Source of the DNA: Tardiphaga sp. vice304
GTDB taxonomy: Bacteria > Pseudomonadota > Alphaproteobacteria > Rhizobiales > Xanthobacteraceae
Assembly (NCBI RefSeq): GCF_007018905.1
Contig: NZ_CP041402.1
Span: forward strand, 1,848,001-1,912,000
DNA: 64,000 nucleotides
Direction of reading: 5' to 3'
Shown: positions 25,893 through 34,560 of the stretch, piece by piece
How the letters are laid out: every line of letters starts with the position of its first letter
How positions within the stretch are numbered: position 1 is the stretch's first letter
The notes under the pieces: model-generated
Seen by the model: only the letters and a program-made list of their open reading frames with translations
The model's database searches: none
Told to the model about the DNA's origin: nothing
Program-made: the position numbers and the translations under genes

Positions 25893-27065
25893 TCAGTAAG
25901 AACGCGGCATGCCGAGCACGTGCTCGGCCACATACGACAGGATCAGATTGGTCGAGATCGGCGCCACCTGATACAATCGCGTCTCGCGGAATTTGCGCTC
26001 GACGTCATATTCCTCCGCAAAGCCGAAGCCGCCGAAGGTCTGCACGCAGGCGTTGGCCGCTTCCCAGGACGCGTCCGCTGCCAGCATCTTGGCCATGTTG
26101 GCCTCGGCGCCGCAGTCCAGGCCCGCTTCGTACTTGCGTACCGCTTCCTTGACCATCAGTTCGGCGGCGCGCATCGACGCGTAGCTCTTGGCAATCGGGA
26201 ACTGAATGCCTTGGTTCTGGCCGATCGGGCGGCCGAACACCACGCGTTCCTTGGCATAGGCCGTCGCCTTGGCGATGAACCATTTGGCGTCGCCGATGCA
26301 TTCGGCGGCGATAAGGATGCGCTCGGCATTCATGCCGGACAGAATGTAGCGGAAGCCCTTGCCTTCCTCGCCGATGAGATTGGCCGCGGGCACCTTGAGG
26401 TCGGTGAAGAACACCTCGGTGGTCGCGTGGTTCATCATGGTGCGGATCGGGCGGATCTCCAGGCCGTTGCCCTTCGCTTCCTTCATGTCGACCAGGAACA
26501 CCGAGAGACCATCGGTGCGCTTCGCCGACTGGTCCTTCGGCGTGGTGCGTGCCAGCAGCAGCATCAGGTCGGAATGTTCGGCGCGGCTGGTCCAGATCTT
26601 CTGGCCGTTGACGATGTAATTGCCGTCGGCATCCTTCTTCGCAAAAGTCTTCAGCGAGGTGGTGTCGGTGCCTGACGTCGGCTCGGTGACGCCGAAGGCC
26701 TGCAGGCGAACTTCGCCGGTCGCGACCTTGGGCAGCCACTGCGCCTTCTGGGCATCCGAGCCATGCCGCAGCACCGTGCCCATCGTATACATCTGGGCGT
26801 GGCAGCCGCCGCCATTGCAGCCGGCGCGCTGGATCTCTTCCAGGATCGCGGCCGCGGCAGACAGCTTGAGGCCGGAGCCGCCATATTCTTCCGGGATCAG
26901 TACCGAGAGATAACCGGCTTCGGTCAACGCATTGACGAAGGCCGAGGGGTACGCCATCTCGCGGTCGAGCTTGCGCCAGTATTCGCCGGGAAACTGGGCG
27001 CAGAGTTTGGCGACGGCGTCGCGGATGTCATGAAATTCGTCTTGTTCCGCGGCTTCATTTTTCAT
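25893..27065 (-). CDS. Acyl-CoA dehydrogenase
   Basis: 390 residues with N-terminal helical, beta and C-terminal helical domains of the FAD-dependent family: [35 protein letters not shown] (FAD/substrate loop), NGQKIWTSRAEHSD, RVVFGRPIGQNQGIQFPIA and VQTFGGFGFAEEYDVER. The usual C-terminal YEGTS catalytic segment reads QVAPISTN here. A Glu248 in GMNAERILIAAE occupies the place used by isovaleryl-CoA dehydrogenase, so the base has probably moved there. It sits between the CYP153 gene (49 bp upstream) and a CoA transferase on the same strand. Confidence 0.9.
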   Translation of the reverse strand: MKNEAAEQDEFHDIRDAVAKLCAQFPGEYWRKLDREMAYPSAFVNALTEAGYLSVLIPEEYGGSGLKLSAAAAILEEIQRAGCNGGGCHAQMYTMGTVLRHGSDAQKAQWLPKVATGEVRLQAFGVTEPTSGTDTTSLKTFAKKDADGNYIVNGQKIWTSRAEHSDLMLLLARTTPKDQSAKRTDGLSVFLVDMKEAKGNGLEIRPIRTMMNHATTEVFFTDLKVPAANLIGEEGKGFRYILSGMNAERILIAAECIGDAKWFIAKATAYAKERVVFGRPIGQNQGIQFPIAKSYASMRAAELMVKEAVRKYEAGLDCGAEANMAKMLAADASWEAANACVQTFGGFGFAEEYDVERKFRETRLYQVAPISTNLILSYVAEHVLGMPRSY

Positions 27066-27114
27066 CGAGGAATTTACATTCTCTTATTGGGAAGAATCAG
27101 ACAGACGAGCCGGG

Positions 27115-28380
27115 TTACGAGACCCTGACGGGCAGGGACTCGTAACCTTTGACGAAGCTCGAATATACCCGCGTGGGTTCACCGACAACCTCGATATTGG
27201 CAAACCTCGCCAGCAGTTCCTCCCATACGATCTTGAGCTGCAATTCGGCCAGCCGCATGCCGACGCAGCGGTGGATGCCGAAGCCGAACGACAGATGCGT
27301 GCGCGGTCGCGCGCGATCGATGATGAATTGGTCGGGATTTTCGATCATTTCGTCGTCACGATTGCCGGATACGTACCACATCACCACCCGGTCGCCCTTG
27401 CGGATGGTCTTGCCGCCGATTTCGGTATCGACCAGCGCGGTGCGCCGCATATGCGCCAGCGGCGTCTGCCAGCGGATCACTTCCGGCACCATGCTGTCGA
27501 TCAGTGTCGGATTGTCGCGCAATTTGCGAAACTGCTCGGGGTTTTCGTTCAGCGCCAGCACCGAGCCGGTCATGGTGTTGCGCGTGGTGTCGTTGCCGCC
27601 GACGATCAGGAGGATGATGTTGCCGGTCAGCGTATCGGCGTCCATGAATCGGGTGGCGTCAGAGTGCGCCATCATCGAAATCAGGTCTTTCCGCGGCTCG
27701 GAATTAACGCGCTCGTTCCACAGCCGGTTGAAATAGGCGGCGCACTCGTCCATCTCGCGGCGGCGCTCCTCCTCGGAAGACACGATACCGCTCTTCGGCA
27801 GCGCGGTGGAGACGTCTGACCAGCGCGTCAGCTTGCGGCGCTCCTCCCACGGGAAGTCGAACAGGGTCGCCAGCATCTGCGTGGTCAGTTCGACCGAGAC
27901 GCGCTCGACGAAATCGAACGTCTCATTGCGCGGCAGGCCGTCCAGCACCTTGCAGACCCGGCCGCGGATCAGCACTGCGAGTTCGTCGAGATGCTGGGGC
28001 GTGAACATTGGCGACACGGTCTTGCGCTGCGCGCTGTGCTGCGGCTCGTCCATCGCAATGAAGCTCGGCCAGTTGTAGCCTTCCGGCACGTCGCGGATCG
28101 CGATGCCGCCATGCTTGACGTCGGACGAAAAGATGCCGGCGTTGGTATCGACATGCATGATGTCGTTATACTTGGTAACCGACCAATACGGTTCGATCGG
28201 TGCGTTGGTGCAATAATGCACAGGCTCCTCTTTGCGCAGCCGTTCGAACCACGGCCATAGCGTGTCGTCGCGGAAAAGCTTGGGCGCGCCGGGGTGAAAA
28301 TCCTTCAGCGGCGTTGCATAGGCCTGCTCGCGCGCAAGGCGCTGGCGTGCAGCTTTTTCGCTCTCGATGGTGCCGTGCAT
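27115..28380 (-). CDS. Cytochrome P450, CYP153 (terminal alkane hydroxylase) family
   Basis: 421 residues from ATG 28380 (MHGTIESEKAARQR). The I-helix motif is LLIVGGNDTTRNTMTG (261-270), ExxR is EVIR (300-303), and the heme loop is LSFGFGIHRCVGMRLAELQL with Cys372. Many blocks match CYP153 enzymes: EPVHYCTNAPIEPYWSVTKY, TTQMLATLFDFPWEERRKLT, DLISMMAHSDATR, MVPEVIRWQTPLAHMRRTAL and SSFVKGYESLPVRV. CYP153 proteins omega-hydroxylate medium-chain alkanes, fatty acids or terpenes and need a ferredoxin and reductase; neither gene is adjacent here. It is divergent from the isovaleryl-CoA dehydrogenase gene. Confidence 0.9.
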   Translation of the reverse strand: MHGTIESEKAARQRLAREQAYATPLKDFHPGAPKLFRDDTLWPWFERLRKEEPVHYCTNAPIEPYWSVTKYNDIMHVDTNAGIFSSDVKHGGIAIRDVPEGYNWPSFIAMDEPQHSAQRKTVSPMFTPQHLDELAVLIRGRVCKVLDGLPRNETFDFVERVSVELTTQMLATLFDFPWEERRKLTRWSDVSTALPKSGIVSSEEERRREMDECAAYFNRLWNERVNSEPRKDLISMMAHSDATRFMDADTLTGNIILLIVGGNDTTRNTMTGSVLALNENPEQFRKLRDNPTLIDSMVPEVIRWQTPLAHMRRTALVDTEIGGKTIRKGDRVVMWYVSGNRDDEMIENPDQFIIDRARPRTHLSFGFGIHRCVGMRLAELQLKIVWEELLARFANIEVVGEPTRVYSSFVKGYESLPVRVS

Positions 28381-28513
28381 GTGGCCAATCCCTGTGTTCG
28401 TCCCGATGCGCGCCGTGGTGGACCCGGCTGCCTTGTTGGGCCGAATTACACCCCGTTGCGGGCCGGCGCGCAAGGCCGCCAGCCGGTTTTTGCGCCCAAG
28501 GAAGGGATTGATC

Positions 28514-28529
28514 TGGCACGGTATTTCCT
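28514..28529 (+). promoter_or_regulatory. Sigma-54-like -24/-12 element upstream of isovaleryl-CoA dehydrogenase
   Basis: TGGCACG-N4-TTCCT matches the sigma-54 consensus TGGCACG-N4-TTGCW except at one of the two important -12 bases. It lies ~60 bp before the ATG at 28590. Weak evidence only. Confidence 0.25.
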
Positions 28530-28589
28530 GTCTTCAATAGGCAAACGCGCGCGCCCGACGCGCCACGCAACTGACCGGAGGCACGCCTG

Positions 28590-29762
28590 ATGATCCCGAA
28601 CGCCCAGCGCATGTTCAATTTCGATCTTGGCGAGACGGCGGACGCGATCCGCGAAACCGTGCGCGATTTCTCGCAAAACGAGATCGCGCCGCGCGCCGAG
28701 GAGATCGACAAGACCAACACCTTTCCGCGCGACCTGTGGCCGAAGCTCGGCGCACTCGGGCTGCACGGCATCACCGTCGAGGAGGAATATGGCGGTTCGG
28801 GGCTGGGCTATCTCGAACACGTGCTGGCGGTCGAGGAAATCTCGCGGGCCTCGGCCTCGGTAGGCCTGAGCTACGGCGCGCATTCCAACCTTTGCGTCAA
28901 CCAGCTGCGCCGCAACGGCTCCGAGGCGCAGAAGCGCAAATATCTGCCGAAGCTGATCTCCGGAGAGCATGTGGGGGCGCTGGCGATGTCGGAGCCGGGG
29001 GCGGGCTCCGACGTGGTGTCGATGGCGACGCGCGCCGACAAGAAGGGCGACCGCTACGTGCTGAACGGCAGCAAGATGTGGATCACCAATGGCCCGATCG
29101 CGGAGACGCTGGTGGTCTATGCCAAGACCGACCCCGCCGCCGGCGCGCGCGGCATCACCGCCTTCATCATCGAGAAGGGCATGAAGGGATTTTCCACCGC
29201 GCAGAAACTCGACAAGCTCGGCATGCGCGGCTCCGATACCGGCGAACTTGTTTTCGCCGATTGCGAGGTGCCGGAGGAGAACGTGCTCGGCACCGTCGGC
29301 CGCGGTGTCAACGTGCTGATGTCGGGACTGGATTATGAGCGTTCGGTGCTGGCGGCGGGGCCGCTCGGCATCATGCAGGCCTGCCTCGATATCGTGATGC
29401 CCTATGTCCACGAGCGCAAGCAGTTCGGCCAGCCTATCGGCACGTTCCAGCTGGTGCAGGGCAAGGTCGCCGACATGTACGTGCTGATGAATGCGGCGCG
29501 CGCCTACGTCTATGCGGTGGCGAAGGCCTGCGACCGCGGCGAGACCACGCGCGAGGACGCCGCCGGCGCCATCCTGTTCGCGTCGGAAAAGGCGACGCAA
29601 TGCGCGCTGGATGCGATCCAACTGCTCGGCGGTAACGGCTATATCAACGACTATCCGACCGGGCGACTGCTGCGCGACGCCAAGCTGTACGAGATCGGCG
29701 CGGGGACCAGCGAAATTCGTCGGATGCTGATTGGAAGAGAGTTGTTCGAGAAGGGGGCGTAG
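28590..29762 (+). CDS. Isovaleryl-CoA dehydrogenase
   Basis: 390 residues with a GGAGG ribosome site upstream. It is strongly isovaleryl-CoA dehydrogenase-like: [68 protein letters not shown], and Glu250 in [15 protein letters not shown] at the position of the IVD catalytic base, rather than only the C-terminal one. The end is typical: [38 protein letters not shown]. It oxidises isovaleryl-CoA to 3-methylcrotonyl-CoA in leucine breakdown (liuA in other bacteria). The other liu genes (carboxylase, hydratase) are not in the window. Confidence 0.9.
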   Translation: MIPNAQRMFNFDLGETADAIRETVRDFSQNEIAPRAEEIDKTNTFPRDLWPKLGALGLHGITVEEEYGGSGLGYLEHVLAVEEISRASASVGLSYGAHSNLCVNQLRRNGSEAQKRKYLPKLISGEHVGALAMSEPGAGSDVVSMATRADKKGDRYVLNGSKMWITNGPIAETLVVYAKTDPAAGARGITAFIIEKGMKGFSTAQKLDKLGMRGSDTGELVFADCEVPEENVLGTVGRGVNVLMSGLDYERSVLAAGPLGIMQACLDIVMPYVHERKQFGQPIGTFQLVQGKVADMYVLMNAARAYVYAVAKACDRGETTREDAAGAILFASEKATQCALDAIQLLGGNGYINDYPTGRLLRDAKLYEIGAGTSEIRRMLIGRELFEKGA

Positions 29763-29770
29763 ACTTTACC

Positions 29771-29890
29771 TGTCATTCCGGGGCGCGGGCGGCGCCAGCC
29801 GACTGCGAACCCGGAATCCCGATATGTGAATCACCATCTCGGGATTCCGGGTTCGGTCGCAGCTGACGCTGCTCCCGCCCCGGAATGACA
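29771..29890. repeat. Dispersed intergenic palindrome, family 2, copy A
   Basis: TGTCATTCCGGGGCG and its complement CGCCCCGGAATGACA form the ends. A central CCGGAATCCCGA...TCGGGATTCCGG and GACTGCGAACC/GGTTCGGTCGCAG add inner stems, so the whole 120 bp can fold on itself. It lies between two convergent genes. A diverged relative is at 48227. Confidence 0.85.
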
Positions 29891-29892
29891 AT

Positions 29893-30693
29893 TCAATTCG
29901 CCAGCCCGTTCACCTTCGTCACCCACGCCCGCACATCCGCCAGCACCTGCGGCATCACCTTGTCGACGTCCTGCACCGTCATCCCCGCCTTGATGCGGGG
30001 GTCGTAGAGGATGTTGAGGAGATACTGGTCGAACACGTCGAAATAGCCCATCTGGACGTTGTCGTTGAACATCGTCCACGGCACGGTGTCTGTGTCGTTG
30101 ATCGGCCCCAGCGACTGCAGCAGTTCTTCATAGGCGCAATCGAGAAAGATGAAGTCGCCATTGTCGACCGTCAGGATGACGTCGGAATGTTCGATCTCGA
30201 ACGCCTCGTTCTTGCGGAAGCCGGACAGGCATTGCGGATCGAGCGAGTTGCGGATTTCTTCGGCGCGGTCGCTGCCGTAGAAGTTCGAAATGGTGCGGTG
30301 GAGGTCGCGGTCGCGCACCAGCTTGACATTGACATTGGCGCCGTCGGAGGTGTCCGACATCGCAATGTCGAGGTGCTTCACGCGCAGCGCGATGTCGGTG
30401 ACGATCCTGGTGATCTGCGCCTTGCGGTCGGCCCGGCCGTCGGCGAAGACGCGGACCGGCAGCTCGTATTTGCGGATACGGTCGACACGGCCGGCGAGGT
30501 GGTATTCGGCGCCGAATGCGGTCTTGAGAAAACCATCGACGATCTCAGCGTCGGTGAAGATCTTCTTCTCGGCGCGCTGGCGCGAGGCGACCGCCGCAGG
30601 CTCGGCCGCGTGCGAGGCCGGGGCGTCGCTCATCGTGACGGCGAAAGCGGCCGCGGCGATGGCAAAAAGCGGGGAGATGAAGGAGGCGCGCAT
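29893..30693 (-). CDS. DUF2927 secreted protein
   Basis: 266 residues with a signal peptide (about 1-29, ending SHAAEP). The mature part has FTDAEIVDGFLKTAFGAEYH, RIRKYELPVRVFADGRADR, NVKLVRDRDLHRTISNFYG, SLDPQCLSGFRKNEAFEIEH and FIFLDCAYEELLQSLGPIND. These are the features of DUF2927, a family of secreted proteins whose Glu/Asp-rich centre has been compared to metalloprotease-like folds; no role is established. It is preceded by an inverted repeat and the L,D-transpeptidase gene on the same strand. Confidence 0.82.
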   Translation of the reverse strand: MRASFISPLFAIAAAAFAVTMSDAPASHAAEPAAVASRQRAEKKIFTDAEIVDGFLKTAFGAEYHLAGRVDRIRKYELPVRVFADGRADRKAQITRIVTDIALRVKHLDIAMSDTSDGANVNVKLVRDRDLHRTISNFYGSDRAEEIRNSLDPQCLSGFRKNEAFEIEHSDVILTVDNGDFIFLDCAYEELLQSLGPINDTDTVPWTMFNDNVQMGYFDVFDQYLLNILYDPRIKAGMTVQDVDKVMPQVLADVRAWVTKVNGLAN

Positions 30694-30738
30694 GACTGCA
30701 AACTGTCGTATGGCACCGCGCCGCGCAAGCCTCGATAC

Positions 30739-30775
30739 CCGCCCGGGTGGAAGATGTGATCGTCTTCCCGGGCGG
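30739..30775 (-). terminator. Inverted repeat after the L,D-transpeptidase gene
   Basis: CCGCCCGGG and CCCGGGCGG (9-bp perfect arms) with an inner GAAGA/TCTTC pairing form a long stem 15 bases past the stop on the minus strand. There is no U-tract, so it may be a rho-assisted 3' end or a REP-like element. Confidence 0.4.
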
Positions 30776-30789
30776 ATAGAGGTCGCCGG

Positions 30790-31395
30790 TCAGTTCTTGA
30801 CGATCACCGTCGCGCCGACCGAGACGCGATTATAGAGATCGGTGACGTCGTCATTGGTCATGCGGAAGCAGCCGGACGACACCGCCTGGCCGATCGTTTC
30901 CGGCTCGTTTGAGCCGTGGATGCGGTACAGCGTGGAGCCGAGATACATTGCCCGCGCACCGAGCGGGTTGTCGGGACCGCCGACCATGTGGCGCGGCAGG
31001 TCGGGACGGCGCGCCAGCATCTGCGACGGCGGGGTCCAGCTTGGCCATTCCTTCTTCGCGGTGATCTTGTGGACGCCGCCCCAGCGGAAGCCGTCGCGGC
31101 CGACGCCGATGCCGTAGCGCAGCGCCTGGCCGTTGCCCTGCACCAGATAGAGCCGGCGCTCGGCGGTGTTCACGACGACGGTGCCGGGAGCGTAATTGCT
31201 CTGGAAGCCGACGACCTGGCGCGGGATCGGGCTGGTGCCGCCGGAATATGTAAAATTGGAAAAGAAGTTGAGCAGCGACGGCGAGTCGTCGACCTGGAAG
31301 TCTGGCTTCGGCTCGCTGCGCATCCTCGCCTGGGCGGGCAGTGCGGCGGTGACCAGGGCGGCAGTGGCAACAAGGAGGGCAAAAACGCGCTTCAT
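30790..31395 (-). CDS. L,D-transpeptidase (YkuD domain)
   Basis: The start at 31395 (GAGGAA upstream) gives 201 residues with a signal peptide (1-24, ending AQA). The YkuD domain begins GTVVVNTAERRLYLVQGNGQ and includes GVGRDGFRWGGVHKITAKKEWPSWTPP and the catalytic HGSNEPETIG (His160) ... SSGCFRMTNDDVTDLY (Cys176). Such enzymes form 3-3 peptidoglycan cross-links or attach proteins to peptidoglycan in the periplasm; multiple paralogues are usual in this group. Divergent from the ThDP enzyme gene. Confidence 0.93.
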   Translation of the reverse strand: MKRVFALLVATAALVTAALPAQARMRSEPKPDFQVDDSPSLLNFFSNFTYSGGTSPIPRQVVGFQSNYAPGTVVVNTAERRLYLVQGNGQALRYGIGVGRDGFRWGGVHKITAKKEWPSWTPPSQMLARRPDLPRHMVGGPDNPLGARAMYLGSTLYRIHGSNEPETIGQAVSSGCFRMTNDDVTDLYNRVSVGATVIVKN

Positions 31396-31554
31396 CGGAT
31401 TCCTCACCAGTGGATTAAGCCCCAAAGAGGCCACAATCCCGCGAGTTTCGCAAGCCACAGCCACGTGAGCCGGCAATGCGGTGGCGCCCTTTGACGGCCC
31501 CCCCCGAACAATGGTTGATCTGCACCCGACATAAAATGATCAAGGGAGTCGAAG

Positions 31555-33093
31555 ATGAATGGTGCGGAAAGCCTGGTACGGACGCTGGTGGCAGGCAAGG
31601 TCGATGTCTGTTTTGCCAATCCCGGCACGTCGGAGATGCATTTCGTCGCCGCGCTCGACCGCGTCGAGGGCATGCGCTGCGTGCTTGGCCTGTTCGAAGG
31701 CGTGGTCACCGGTGCCGCCGATGGGTATTACCGCATGAAGGGCACGCCGGCCTCGACGCTGCTGCATCTCGGCCCCGGCCTCGCCAACGGCCTGGCCAAC
31801 CTGCACAATGCCAAGAAGGCCAATTCCGGCATCGTCAACATCGTCGGTCAACACGCCGTCTACCACATTGAATACAATGCGCCGCTGACATCGGACATCG
31901 AAGGCCTCGCGAAGCCGATGTCGCAATGGGTTCACACCTCGCCGGATTCGAAGTCGGTCGCCGGAGACGGCGCTGCCGCGGTCGCCGCCGCGAAGCTCGG
32001 CCAGGTCGCGACCCTGATCCTGCCCGCCGACACCGCCTGGGGCGACGCCGACGGCATCGCCGAGGTGCATGCGCCGGCGCAGAGCGCCGGCTACTCGACG
32101 CAGGCGGTGGACGCTGCCGCCAAAGTGTTGAAGTCCGGCGAGCCGACGCTGCTGCTGTTGACCGGTAGCGCGCTGACCGAGCACGGCCTGGCGCTGGCGG
32201 CGCAGATCGCTGGCAAGACCGGCTGCAAGGTGATGGGCCAGACCTACAATCCGAAGATGGCGCGCGGCGCCGGCCGCTTCGCCATCGACCGCATTCCCTA
32301 TGTGATCGAGCTGGCGCTGCCGATCCTGAAAGCGTTCAAACACATCGTGCTGGTCGAGGCCAACGATCCGGTCGCCTTCTTCGCCTATCCGAACAAGCCG
32401 AGCATGCTGAAGCCGGAAGGCTGCGACGTGTATCGCGTCACAGAGAACGGTGAGAATTCGGTCGCAGCACTTGAGGCGTTGGCCGGCGCGCTCGGCGCCA
32501 GGCCGGCCGATGTGCAACCGCAGAAGCTGATCGAACTGGCGAAGCCGACTGGCGCGCTCAACCACGCCTCGATCGCGCAAGCGATCGCGATGGCGATTCC
32601 GGAAAACGCCATCATGGTGGACGAGTCGCTCACCACCGGCCGTGGCTTCTTCCCGCCGACGGCGGCAGCGAAGCCGCATGACTGGCTGCAGAACATGGGC
32701 GGCTCGATCGGCTTCTCGACGCCGGTGTCGACCGGCGCTGCGGTGGCGTGTCCGGACCGCAAGGTGATCTGCATGGTGGGTGACGGCTCGGCGATGTACA
32801 CGCTGCAGTCGCTGTGGACCCAGGCCCGCGAAAATCTCGACGTCACCACCATCGTGTTCGCCAACCGCAAATACCAAATCCTGCTCGGCGAATTCGACGG
32901 CGTTGGCGCCGGCCATCCCGGCCAGCGCGCGCTCGACATGCTCAACCTCGATCGTCCGGCGCTGGATTGGGTCGCACTCGCCAAGGGCATGGGCGTGCCG
33001 GCGCGCTCCGTCACAACCGCTGATGATTTCAACAAGGCGCTGGCCGATGCGATGGCCGAGCAGGGCCCGAAGCTGATCGAAGTGGTGACCTGA
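31555..33093 (+). CDS. Acetolactate synthase-like ThDP-dependent enzyme
   Basis: 512 residues; start preceded by AAGGGAG. The three domains of the ThDP decarboxylase/synthase superfamily are visible. The PYR domain has CFANPGTSEMHFVAALD and LGLFEGVVTGAADGYYRM with the cofactor Glu. The middle domain is about 190-330. The PP domain has GGSIGFSTPVSTGAAVACPD and GDGSAMYTLQSLWTQARENL, ending the Mg motif near NRKY. It matches the uncharacterised acetolactate synthase large subunit-like group and lacks the FAD-type QW motifs of true acetolactate synthase. No small subunit is adjacent. Substrate unknown; it is only distantly similar to the MdlC-like protein at 21701. Confidence 0.85.
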   Translation: MNGAESLVRTLVAGKVDVCFANPGTSEMHFVAALDRVEGMRCVLGLFEGVVTGAADGYYRMKGTPASTLLHLGPGLANGLANLHNAKKANSGIVNIVGQHAVYHIEYNAPLTSDIEGLAKPMSQWVHTSPDSKSVAGDGAAAVAAAKLGQVATLILPADTAWGDADGIAEVHAPAQSAGYSTQAVDAAAKVLKSGEPTLLLLTGSALTEHGLALAAQIAGKTGCKVMGQTYNPKMARGAGRFAIDRIPYVIELALPILKAFKHIVLVEANDPVAFFAYPNKPSMLKPEGCDVYRVTENGENSVAALEALAGALGARPADVQPQKLIELAKPTGALNHASIAQAIAMAIPENAIMVDESLTTGRGFFPPTAAAKPHDWLQNMGGSIGFSTPVSTGAAVACPDRKVICMVGDGSAMYTLQSLWTQARENLDVTTIVFANRKYQILLGEFDGVGAGHPGQRALDMLNLDRPALDWVALAKGMGVPARSVTTADDFNKALADAMAEQGPKLIEVVT

Positions 33094-33116
33094 CCGGACG
33101 CACAGCCCCGTGAATA

Positions 33117-33153
33117 ATGCCGCCGCGATGGCTTTTCGGTACCATCGCGGCAT
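33117..33153 (+). terminator. Stem-loop after the ThDP enzyme gene
   Basis: ATGCCG-(CCG)-CGATGG pairs with CCATCGCGGCAT with a 3-nt bulge, 24 bases past the stop codon. No U-tract; a possible 3' end structure. Confidence 0.35.
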
Positions 33154-33243
33154 GGAATCCTGGTCCCGTTCTTGCCAGCAATTGTTGAGCGATCGAGCGC
33201 GGGATGACGCATCGATACACATCGCAGCAATTGAGGGACCGGC

Positions 33244-34545
33244 ATGAACAGGCGTGAATTTACCAGGTCGATGGCGTTGACAGGCACGGCGATCGGCGCG
33301 GGCATCCCGCTCGGCCTGACGCGCGCCGTCGGTCATACCAAAGGCGGCACGCTCAACACTATCATCCAGCCCTAACCGCCGATCCTCGTCACCGCGCTGA
33401 ACCAGCAGCAGCCGACGCTGACGCTGGGCGGCAAGATCTATGAGAGCCTGTTGCGCTGCGGCCCCGATCTGAAACCGATGCCAGGCCTTGCCGATTCCTG
33501 GACGGTGTCGCCGGACGTCCTCGTCTATACGTTCAAGCTGTTCCCGAAGATCACCTTCCATGACGGCAAGCCGCTGACCTCGGAAGATGTCGTGTTCACG
33601 GTGATTAAGGTGCTCACCGATACCCGCGCCCGTGGCACGTTACTCCGCATCGACAAGGCCGAAGCGCCCGATCCGCTCACGGTGGTGTTCACGCTGAAGG
33701 CGCCGTTCGCACCGTTCCCCAATCCGTTCGACTGCACCACCGCGCCGATTGTGCCCAAGCATATCTATGGGAACACCGACTTCCGCAAAAATCCAGCCAA
33801 CGCGCAGGCGATCGGCTGCGGCCCGTTCAAGCTCAAGGAATGGGTCAAGGGCTCGCGCGTCCATCTCTTCAAGCACGAGGGCTACTACCGTGCCGGCGAG
33901 CCGCATATCGACGAGATTTTCTACCGCGTGATTCCGGACGCCGCGTCGCGCTCGGTCGCGCTGGAGCAGGGCACCGTGCAGCTGACGCAGTGGACCGACG
34001 TCGAACTGTTCGACGGGGCTCGCCTGATGGTGCTGCTGTTCTCGGTGCAACTGAACTGGCTGCCGGCGTTCGGTTACGTCACCATCGGCGTGCAGCAGAC
34101 CGCGATGGAACGCGCGCTCGACATCGGCAAGCATCTTCTGCTTCGGGGCCTGTCGCTCGCCGCCGTGTATCTGGCGATCTACGCGCGCTTGATGCGTTCC
34201 TCGGTGATCGAGGTGATGCATCAGGATTTCATCAAGACCGCACGCGCCAAGGGCCTCAAGCAGGGCCGCATCATCCTGCGCCATGTGCTGCGCAATGCCA
34301 TCCTCCCGGTGGTCACCGTCGCCGGCATGCAGGCCGGCGCTCTGGTCGGCGGCGCCGTGGTGGTGGAGACCGTGTTCGCCTGGCCAGGCCTCGGCCGGCT
34401 GATCTACGACTCGGTGCTGCAGCGGGACTATCCAGTGATGCTCGGCATCTTCCTGGTGATGTCGGTGATCGTCGTCGTGCTCAACTTCGTGACTGACGTG
34501 ATCTACCGCATGGTCGATCCGCGCGTCACCACCAACGCGTCCTGA
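33244..34545 (+). pseudogene. Chimeric remnant: peptide ABC substrate-binding protein fused to DppB-type permease
   Basis: Translation from 33244 gives a twin-arginine-like leader (MNRREFTRSMALTGTAIGAG), then LNTIIQP followed by an in-frame TAA at 33373, where homologues usually have QPEPP. After the stop the frame continues as a family 5 peptide-binding protein (GKIYESLLR, PGLADSWTVSPD, ITFHDGKPLTSEDVVFT, IGCGPFKLKEW, HIDEIFYRVIPD, ALEQGTVQLTQW). Near 34020 it switches without a frame break into the C-terminal half of an inner-membrane permease (LLFSVQLNWLPAFGY, EVMHQDFIKTARAKGLKQGR, NAILPVVTVAGMQAGALVGG, VYRMVDPR-like end). The binding protein's second half and the permease's first half are missing. 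Not functional as a transporter. Confidence 0.88.
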
Positions 34546-34560
34546 ACGGAGACCCCCGCC

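Noticed and set aside
29771..29890. Possible insertion-sequence remnant with terminal repeats
   Set aside because: It is only 120 bp, fully self-complementary, contains no coding trace and has no target duplication; a palindromic repeat explains it better.
31555..33093. Calling this gene ilvB (true acetolactate synthase)
   Set aside because: No small subunit is adjacent and the FAD-region motifs of biosynthetic acetolactate synthase are missing.
31540..33561. A 673-codon minus-strand frame opposite the ThDP enzyme
   Set aside because: Composition is typical antisense shadow (His/Arg/Gln-rich), and the plus strand carries a complete ThDP enzyme.
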